6,761 nucleotides of DNA from Candidatus Eiseniibacteriota bacterium (lineage in GTDB: Bacteria; Eisenbacteria; RBG-16-71-46; JAGVPR01). How positions within the stretch are numbered: the first letter of the stretch is position 1; each line of letters starts with the position of its first letter. The stretch covers positions 1-6,761 of the forward strand of contig JAGVPR010000267.1 in the NCBI GenBank assembly GCA_020052115.1. Reading direction: 5' to 3'. The notes below the pieces were generated by a model. It was not told the DNA's origin. It saw only the letters and a program-made list of their open reading frames with translations, and did not search any database. A program made the translations under genes and the position numbers. Below are positions 1 to 4,613 of this stretch, piece by piece.

Positions 1-387
1 CGCAAGCACGAGCCGCCGCCGCGCGCTTTCCGGCAGCTCGGCCAGCGCGAAGAGGACTGACGCCGGATAGACGGCGACAAGGATCCACGAGCCCCAGGAC
101 ATCGGGGCGTCCGGATGGAACGCGAAGTAGAAGCGCGCGGCATTCCACCGGTGCTCGAGATCCAGCCAGAGCGCGAGCATGCCGAGCGTCAGGAGCACGG
201 GCGCGAGCCAGAGCAGAAGCCGGAACGGATCCGATGACTTCTCGGCGGGGCGAAGCAGCCGGCGGAGCCCCGCGAGCACCATCAACCCGGCCGTCAGCCC
301 GCCCAGGAACAGATACACCGGCACGGGCCACGTCCACCAGGGTCCCGCTTCGGCCGTCGCCGCCTTGAAGATATCCATCTCGCTCAT
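1..387 (-). CDS. nrfD: NrfD/PsrC-type membrane anchor subunit, N-terminal part (runs off the window)
   Basis: This is the first 129 codons of an integral membrane quinone-interacting subunit; the frame is open to base 1 and the C-terminus lies outside. Family members carry electrons between the quinone pool and the iron-sulfur subunit of a molybdoenzyme. Visible features are an N-terminal stretch with PVPVYLFLGG (residues 21-30) opening the first hydrophobic helix (about 21-44), a second helix (about 56-77) ending in an Asp at 76, and the motif MSWGSWILV (96-104) opening a third (about 97-118). The PxxxYLFLGG and MSWGSW motifs are characteristic of NrfD/PsrC. Full-length proteins have eight or more helices, so most of this one is missing. 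The ATG at 387 is preceded by GAGAGGG with a 5-nt spacer; a second in-frame ATG lies three codons in. It starts 30 bp after the iron-sulfur gene, which supports co-transcription and complex formation. The family call is firm; substrate specificity cannot be read from this subunit. Confidence 0.9.
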   Translation of the reverse strand, partial: MSEMDIFKAATAEAGPWWTWPVPVYLFLGGLTAGLMVLAGLRRLLRPAEKSSDPFRLLLWLAPVLLTLGMLALWLDLEHRWNAARFYFAFHPDAPMSWGSWILVAVYPASVLFALAELPESARRRLVLA

Positions 388-417
388 AGGCACCCTCTCA
401 CCCGCCCGCCAAGCCCC

Positions 418-948
418 TCACAGTAGGTAATAGACCTTCGGCTCCGTTCCGGTCTCCGGCGCGAGCACCTTCCACCGGCGCGAAGCGAGGAGCCGGCTCA
501 CCGCGGACTCGGGGTCGCTCGCGTCGCCGAAGGTGATGCACTCGGTCGGACAGACGTCGGTGCAAGCCGTGGACTTCCCCGCCCGGTGCGCGCAGAAGGT
601 GCACTTGTCCACGAAGCCGTCGGCGTGCACGAAGCGCGCGCCGTACGGGCAGGCCGCGATGCAGCTCTTGCAGCCCGTGCACTTCGCCCGCGCGATCTGC
701 ACGGCGCCGTCGGCCGCGCGATAGGAGGCGCCCGTCGGGCAGTTGTCAACGCAGGGCGCGTGGTCGCAGTGATTGCAGCGCTCGGAGCGGTTCTCCAAAG
801 AGAGCTGTGGGAACCGGCCGCGCGTCTCCCCGACGACCCAGTCGCGGAATCCGCCCGCGGGAACGGCGTTTTCCGTCTTGCAGGCGATGACGCACGCGCT
901 GCACCCGACGCAGCGGACCGTGTCCAAAACCATGATCCTTCGAGGCAT
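418..948 (-). CDS. four-cluster [4Fe-4S] ferredoxin-like electron-transfer subunit (PsrB/NrfC/DmsB family)
   Basis: A 176-residue iron-sulfur protein that should relay electrons between the molybdoenzyme and the membrane anchor encoded on either side. Sixteen cysteines fall into the four motifs of the DmsB/PsrB family: C13, C16, C19, C23; C58, C61, C66, C70; C90, C93, C96, C100; and C116, C119, C129, C133. All four [4Fe-4S] clusters can therefore be ligated. C137 is an additional cysteine. There is no signal peptide or membrane helix. PsrB/DmsB-type subunits are usually exported together with a Tat-bearing catalytic partner, and the upstream gene carries such a signal. The ATG at 948 begins 3 bp after the stop of the catalytic gene, and a weak GAAGAGAG stretch just upstream can act as ribosome binding site. 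A second Met at residue 6 is possible. The family assignment is secure. Polysulfide, thiosulfate, DMSO and nitrite systems all use this subunit type, so no symbol is given. Confidence 0.93.
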   Translation of the reverse strand: MPRRIMVLDTVRCVGCSACVIACKTENAVPAGGFRDWVVGETRGRFPQLSLENRSERCNHCDHAPCVDNCPTGASYRAADGAVQIARAKCTGCKSCIAACPYGARFVHADGFVDKCTFCAHRAGKSTACTDVCPTECITFGDASDPESAVSRLLASRRWKVLAPETGTEPKVYYLL

Positions 949-951
949 GCG

Positions 952-3156
952 TCAGACTCTCTTCAGCGTGACGAAGTTCACGTTCATGCCGGTGCCGCCC
1001 ATGATCGGGTCCACGCTCACCCGCGTCATGAGGCGCGCATCATCCGCGCCGCGGCCGCGCGCGAACGAGAGTGCTTTCGCGCGATGGCCGAAGCCGTGAG
1101 TGAGGAACACGCAATCGGTCCGGATCCTCTCGGTGGCTTTCACCTTGACCGGACCCTCCTCGACGCCGTCCTGGTTCACCAGAACGACGCGCTCCCCCGA
1201 AGCGATGCCCAGTTCTCTAGCCGCCGAGGCGGCGACCCAGACCTCGTTCTCGTCGCACACCTCGGAGAGGAGTCGGTTGTTCGTCGTGCGGCCGAAGGTG
1301 TGCACGGGGGAGCGGCCGATGAGGAGCCGGAAGTACCCGGCGGGAGGTTCTTCCGGCGGCCGGAATTCCGGGATCGGATCGAATCCGGCGGCGGCGAGAG
1401 CCGCGCTGTAAAGCTCGATCTTCCCGGACTCCGTCCCGAATTCGGGAGCGATCCCCTCCTCGTACGTGCACGGCGTCCGCGGCCCGAGGACGACACCCTT
1501 CTCGCGGATTTCCCTGCGGTCAATCCCCGCCGCCGAAAGCCGCGCGTCAACGTACTCGTCCACGTCCTTCCACGGGAAGAACGAGGCGAGATCGAGGCGG
1601 TTCGCAATCTCCTTCGCGATCCACCACCCGGGCTTCGAATCATGGAGCGGGGACACGACCTCCTGGCGAAGCGCAGCGTACGGCTCTCGGTAGGCGGGCG
1701 CGTCAATGTCGTCGGCGCGCTCGAGGTAGGTCGCCTCGGGCAGCACGACGTCCGCCCAGCCGCAGATCTCGGCCGGCAGCACATCAATCGCGACGATGAA
1801 CTCCGCCTCCTGCAGGGCGGCTTCCACGCGCTCCGGCTCCGGCAGCGTCAACGGGAGATTCGTTCCGTAGACCATCCAGCCCTTGGCGCCGTAGGCGCTC
1901 GAGCCCGGGATCGTCGCCGCGCAGAGACCCGAGGCGAGTGTTGCGTCGGCCATCGGGAAATCACTCGGCTTCGCGCGGTCCGCCGCGGGCGCGTCCGGCG
2001 CGGGATATGGCGCGTACGGATACTTCGGGACCTTCATCGCGGTCGGCAACAGGTAGCCGCCCGCGCGTCCCCAGGAACCGGTGAGCGCGGTGAGAATCGC
2101 AATCGCGCGGGTGCGCTGCGTGTCGTCGCCGTACCAGGTCACCCGGCGCCCGGGATGGATGACCGCCGCCGGCTTCGCGGCGCCGATCTTGCGCGCCGTG
2201 GCCCGGATCAGCTCGGGCCTGATGCCGGTGCGGGCGTAGGCCCATTCCGGCGTCTTTCCGGCCACGTGCGCGCGGAGCTGGTCGAAGCCGGTCGTGAAGT
2301 TCTCGACGGTGCTCCGGTCGTAGAGCCCTTCCTCGATCAGGACATTCATCCAGGAAAGCAGCAGCGCGATGTCGGTCCCCGGCTTGATCGGAAGCCAGTG
2401 ATCCGCCTTTCCGGCGGCAACACTGAAACGAGGGTCCACGACGATGACGGTCGCGCCGCGCCCGACGGCCCGGGCGAAGTCCCGGACCTGCGTGTTGTGC
2501 ATGTTCTCGCCGAGGTGGGATCCGATGAGAACGATGCAGTCCGCCCGCTCCATGTCCACGCGCTCGGGCGAGAGGACGCCGTCGCCGAAGGTGAGCTGGA
2601 AACCCACTTCCCGGGGGCCCCGGCATTGCGCGTAAGACGGCGCGGCGATGTTCGGCGAGCCGTAAGCGCGGAAGAGGTGCGTGAACCACGAAGAGCCGTA
2701 TCCGTGCTGGAAGAGCGCCATGGACTGCGGGCCGTAGTCGCGGCGCAGCCGGTCCATCTCGCCGGCGATCCGGTCGAGCGCCTCCTCCCAACTCGCCTCC
2801 CGAAACGTCTCCTCGCCGCGGCGGCCCGTGCGCACGAGCGGCTTCTTCAAACGGTCGGGATCGTAGAGGAGCCCGGTCCCGCCGGCCCCGCGCGGGCAGA
2901 GACGACCCCGGCTCAGCGGATGGTCCGGATGACCGGTGAGCTTCGTGACGCGGCCCTGCTTGACGTGCGCGAGGACGCCGCACTTCCAGAAGCAGATCTC
3001 GCAGAAAGTCGGGACGATGCGATCGCCGTCTGTCGCCGGGTCGGTCAGGCGCGGGGCGTCGAGTCCGTACCAATCGCTGACGAGCCCGCCCCCGAGGACC
3101 ATGCCCCCCGCGGACGCCGCGCCGATGCGGATGAACTTCCTGCGAGTCACCGGCAT
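952..3156 (-). CDS. Tat-exported molybdopterin oxidoreductase catalytic subunit (PsrA/PhsA-like, DMSO reductase superfamily)
   Basis: A 734-residue catalytic subunit expected to bind one bis-MGD molybdenum cofactor and one [4Fe-4S] cluster and to act outside the cytoplasmic membrane. The N-terminus MPVTRRKFIRIG is a twin-arginine signal followed by a hydrophobic stretch to about residue 27. The cluster motif is C52-x2-C55-x3-C59-x27-C87. C178, in YAQCRGP, sits where the Mo-ligating Cys of polysulfide reductase-type enzymes lies. Later come the ADVVLPEATYLER segment and a C-terminal molybdopterin dinucleotide-binding domain (about residues 610-734) with HTFGRTTNN, NQDGV, HGFGH and MGGTGMNVNFV. 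The gene order catalytic, four-cluster, NrfD anchor matches psrABC/phsABC. The frame is open to a codon at 3225, but the ATG at 3156 is preferred: it starts exactly at the Tat signal and has a strong Shine-Dalgarno. The longer start would add 23 charged residues ahead of the signal. Polysulfide, sulfur, thiosulfate or another oxyanion are all possible substrates, so no symbol is assigned. Confidence 0.93.
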   Translation of the reverse strand: MPVTRRKFIRIGAASAGGMVLGGGLVSDWYGLDAPRLTDPATDGDRIVPTFCEICFWKCGVLAHVKQGRVTKLTGHPDHPLSRGRLCPRGAGGTGLLYDPDRLKKPLVRTGRRGEETFREASWEEALDRIAGEMDRLRRDYGPQSMALFQHGYGSSWFTHLFRAYGSPNIAAPSYAQCRGPREVGFQLTFGDGVLSPERVDMERADCIVLIGSHLGENMHNTQVRDFARAVGRGATVIVVDPRFSVAAGKADHWLPIKPGTDIALLLSWMNVLIEEGLYDRSTVENFTTGFDQLRAHVAGKTPEWAYARTGIRPELIRATARKIGAAKPAAVIHPGRRVTWYGDDTQRTRAIAILTALTGSWGRAGGYLLPTAMKVPKYPYAPYPAPDAPAADRAKPSDFPMADATLASGLCAATIPGSSAYGAKGWMVYGTNLPLTLPEPERVEAALQEAEFIVAIDVLPAEICGWADVVLPEATYLERADDIDAPAYREPYAALRQEVVSPLHDSKPGWWIAKEIANRLDLASFFPWKDVDEYVDARLSAAGIDRREIREKGVVLGPRTPCTYEEGIAPEFGTESGKIELYSAALAAAGFDPIPEFRPPEEPPAGYFRLLIGRSPVHTFGRTTNNRLLSEVCDENEVWVAASAARELGIASGERVVLVNQDGVEEGPVKVKATERIRTDCVFLTHGFGHRAKALSFARGRGADDARLMTRVSVDPIMGGTGMNVNFVTLKRV

Positions 3157-3163
3157 CGTCCGT

Positions 3164-3172
3164 CTCCCCTCC
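3164..3172 (-). promoter_or_regulatory. ribosome binding site of the molybdoenzyme gene, deciding its start
   Basis: Read on the minus strand, GGAGGGGAG lies 7 nt ahead of the ATG at 3156. This strong Shine-Dalgarno match supports the shorter start at the twin-arginine signal over the codon at 3225. Confidence 0.75.
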
Positions 3173-3251
3173 TCCCCAGCTTCCCTCGACCACCCTTCCC
3201 TCACCCCCCGTTCCCGTGCAGACACCGCGGCGCCGCAGGGGTCTTGCGGAG

Positions 3252-3269
3252 TATTGTATTAATACGATA
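3252..3269. promoter_or_regulatory. dyad symmetry over the -10/spacer of the operon promoter (candidate operator)
   Basis: TATTGTATTAATACGATA is an 18-bp near-palindrome. Its inner 10 bp, GTATTAATAC (3256-3265), are a perfect palindrome. One mismatched pair follows (3255/3266), then three more matched pairs (TAT/ATA). It covers the whole -10 box and half of the spacer of the minus-strand promoter, a typical repressor position. The site does not clearly match any regulator consensus I can recall with confidence, so the protein that would bind it is unknown. Palindromes are more likely by chance in AT-rich DNA, which lowers confidence. Confidence 0.5.
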
Positions 3270-3281
3270 TACGGATGTCAA
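3253..3281 (-). promoter_or_regulatory. sigma-70-type promoter of the molybdoenzyme operon
   Basis: On the minus strand a perfect -35 box TTGACA (3281-3276) is separated by exactly 17 bp from the -10 box TACAAT (3258-3253, five of six consensus bases). It sits in the only clearly AT-rich patch of this GC-rich window. Transcription would start near 3246, leaving a leader of about 90 nt before the ATG at 3156. Position and orientation fit the three-gene respiratory operon. Two dyad symmetries overlap the boxes and suggest regulation. This is a sequence match only; no transcript data are available. Confidence 0.75.
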
Positions 3282-3293
3282 GATGCTCTTGAC
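3277..3293. promoter_or_regulatory. perfect 7-bp inverted repeat overlapping the -35 box (candidate operator)
   Basis: The arms GTCAAGA (3277-3283) and TCTTGAC (3287-3293) are perfect reverse complements around a TGC centre. The left arm contains five of the six bases of the minus-strand -35 box. The centre lies about 24.5 bp from the centre of the neighbouring dyad, a little over two helical turns. The right arm also forms a TTGACG on the plus strand, but no acceptable plus-strand -10 follows it at 16-19 bp. No T-run follows on either strand, so a terminator role is unlikely. Confidence 0.45.
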
Positions 3294-3359
3294 GCTCCCT
3301 GCGGGGCCCTTGGAAGACGATCCGCACGACCCTCGGGCGTTGCGCTATGGTGGGGCGCG

Positions 3360-3824
3360 ATGAACGGGCCCTCGACCTCCCGAAGGAGGCGCATCCCGGC
3401 GCCCACGGCCTCGCGCCGGACGCACTTGTTGGCCGCCGGCCTTCTCTGGTCCGCGGTGGGCTCGGGGCTTCTCATCGCCGGTACCCGATGGCTCTTGACG
3501 GCGCCTTGGCGGATCGCTGCGCCGGTGTGGGTGCTGGCGGTGGCCGCGGGCTTCGCCAAGGCGCGCTTCGTCCTCGACCGCCCTGCACGCCGCATCGTCA
3601 GCCGGATCGAGGAGCGTGGCGACAGCCGCTGTCTCGGCGGCTTCCTGTCGTGGAGGAGCTGGATCCTGGTCGCGCTCATGATGGCCCTCGGGAGGCTCTT
3701 GCGCGAAAGCCCCCTTCCCATCCCCGCGCGCGGCGCGATCTACGCGGTGATCGGGGTCGCGCTTCTGGCGGCCAGCCTTCGAGTCTGGGCCGGCTGGCGC
3801 AAAAGCGCTGGAGATGCCTGTTAG
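3360..3824 (+). CDS. small multi-pass membrane protein of unknown function
   Basis: A 154-residue protein that I cannot place in a named family. The N-terminus is basic (SRRRR, residues 7-11; SRR at 18-20). Four hydrophobic segments follow at about 23-46, 53-72, 99-115 and 124-142. The loop between the second and third is rich in Arg and Glu (ARRIVSRIEERGD, 76-88) and leads into CLGGFLSWRSW (91-101), the segment most likely to be conserved. The protein ends in a terminal Cys. The start is placed at the ATG at 3360, just before the basic N-terminus, with a weak GGTGGGG 4 nt upstream. The same frame is open back to an ATG at 3216, but that version would run through the promoter and leader of the divergent operon and looks non-coding. 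The gene is divergent from the molybdoenzyme operon and overlaps the methyltransferase gene tail to tail by 4 nt. A role with the respiratory complex is only a guess from position. Confidence 0.72.
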   Translation: MNGPSTSRRRRIPAPTASRRTHLLAAGLLWSAVGSGLLIAGTRWLLTAPWRIAAPVWVLAVAAGFAKARFVLDRPARRIVSRIEERGDSRCLGGFLSWRSWILVALMMALGRLLRESPLPIPARGAIYAVIGVALLAASLRVWAGWRKSAGDAC

Positions 3825-4609
3825 GTTCGCCTCGGGGGGATGGCGGCGATCGCGACCACATCGGCCGACTGCGCGGGATCGAACGGGCCCCCCGCCATGT
3901 CGCCATGAAGCCGGATCTTCTCGAATCCCGCCTCGACGAGGGCCGTCAGGATCTCCGGGGAGCGCCATCCCCGCAGGTGAATGAGCCTGCTGTCCAGCAA
4001 CTCGAGCGGCGGATCCCTGTCGGGGTGGTAGCCGAGCACGGTCGGGCAGAATCGCACGGCGCCGCCTTCCTCCATCTCGATGAACCGCAGGAAGACGACC
4101 TCGCCGTCGCTCGAGGGGAGGATGTTCGGCGGGAGATGCCGGATCTTCTGCGTGGCGATCCGCTCGTAGTTGAGGATCTGGCTGATGAAGATCCCGCCCG
4201 GAACGAGCCGCGAGGCGATCGCGCGAAACGCGGCGCCGAGCGCCTCCTCCGTCTCGAGATGCGGCAGGGTGTTCCCCAGGCAGACGGCGGCGCCGAAACG
4301 GTCCTTCACCACGTCCGCCAATCGTGTGAGGTCCCCCTCGACGAACGACAGATTCGGCGGCAGCGGCTCCCCGAGCGCGCTCTCGAGCATGTCCGGGGAG
4401 CGATCCACCCCGACCACGCGAAACCCCAGGGCGGCGAAGTGACGCGCATGCACGCCGGGTCCGCAGCCGACGTCGAGAACCGAGCGGTCCGGCGCGAGCG
4501 CCAGCTCGCGTTCGAGGAACGGCGCCTCGCGAGCCAGACGTCGCGGCCAGTTGATCAGATCCTGGTACGACATCTTCCGGTACGCGTCCTTCCCGCGGGA
4601 GCCGTTCAT
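3821..4609 (-). CDS. class I SAM-dependent methyltransferase
   Basis: A 262-residue soluble protein with a Rossmann-fold methyltransferase domain. Motif I is VLDVGCGPG (residues 44-52), which binds SAM. The acidic residue ending the second strand is D69 in VVGVDRS, D93 in EGDL follows, and CLGNTLPHL (110-118) lies where motif IV is expected. LVPGGIFI (135-142) is the post-motif region. The C-terminal third (about 165-262) contains a beta-rich stretch and then LVEAGFEKIRLHGDM, typical of small-molecule methyltransferases of the Methyltransf_11/25 type. The substrate cannot be told. The start is the ATG at 4609, which is 7 nt from a strong Shine-Dalgarno; a GTG immediately before it (4612) is only 4 nt from that site. 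It lies 4 nt behind the EF-G gene and is very probably co-transcribed with it, which leaves open a role in modifying a translation component, although nothing in the protein shows that. Its stop overlaps the stop of the plus-strand membrane gene. Confidence 0.9.
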   Translation of the reverse strand: MNGSRGKDAYRKMSYQDLINWPRRLAREAPFLERELALAPDRSVLDVGCGPGVHARHFAALGFRVVGVDRSPDMLESALGEPLPPNLSFVEGDLTRLADVVKDRFGAAVCLGNTLPHLETEEALGAAFRAIASRLVPGGIFISQILNYERIATQKIRHLPPNILPSSDGEVVFLRFIEMEEGGAVRFCPTVLGYHPDRDPPLELLDSRLIHLRGWRSPEILTALVEAGFEKIRLHGDMAGGPFDPAQSADVVAIAAIPPRRT

Positions 4610-4613
4610 CACG

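Noticed and set aside
3227..3249. GC-rich palindrome GCGGCGCCGC and CCGCA/TGCGG repeat near the predicted transcript start, considered as a riboswitch or attenuator.
   Set aside because: The leader is only about 90 nt, with no recognisable aptamer and no terminator-like T-run.
3260..3272. TAATACGA resembling the start of a T7 phage promoter.
   Set aside because: Only the first eight bases match; the following bases do not continue the consensus, and no phage genes are nearby.
3244..3273. Possible plus-strand promoter (TTGCGG, 18 bp, TATACG) for the membrane gene.
   Set aside because: Only three of six and four of six consensus matches, embedded in the far better minus-strand promoter; too weak to call.
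3216..3359. Upstream extension of the small membrane protein by 48 residues.
   Set aside because: It would cover the promoter, dyads and leader of the divergent operon, and the added sequence resembles non-coding DNA. The ATG at 3360 directly precedes the basic N-terminus.
586..3363. A 925-codon open frame on the plus strand, opposite the molybdoenzyme and iron-sulfur genes.
   Set aside because: It is antisense to two clearly recognisable genes. Its translation is Arg/Ala/Gly-rich with no recognisable domain, as expected from the mirror frame of GC-rich coding DNA.
3771..3798. Inverted repeat GCCAGCC/GGCTGGC near the 3' end of the membrane gene, considered as a terminator.
   Set aside because: It has a 14-nt loop, no T-run on either side, and lies inside coding sequence; short GC-rich repeats like this are common by chance here.
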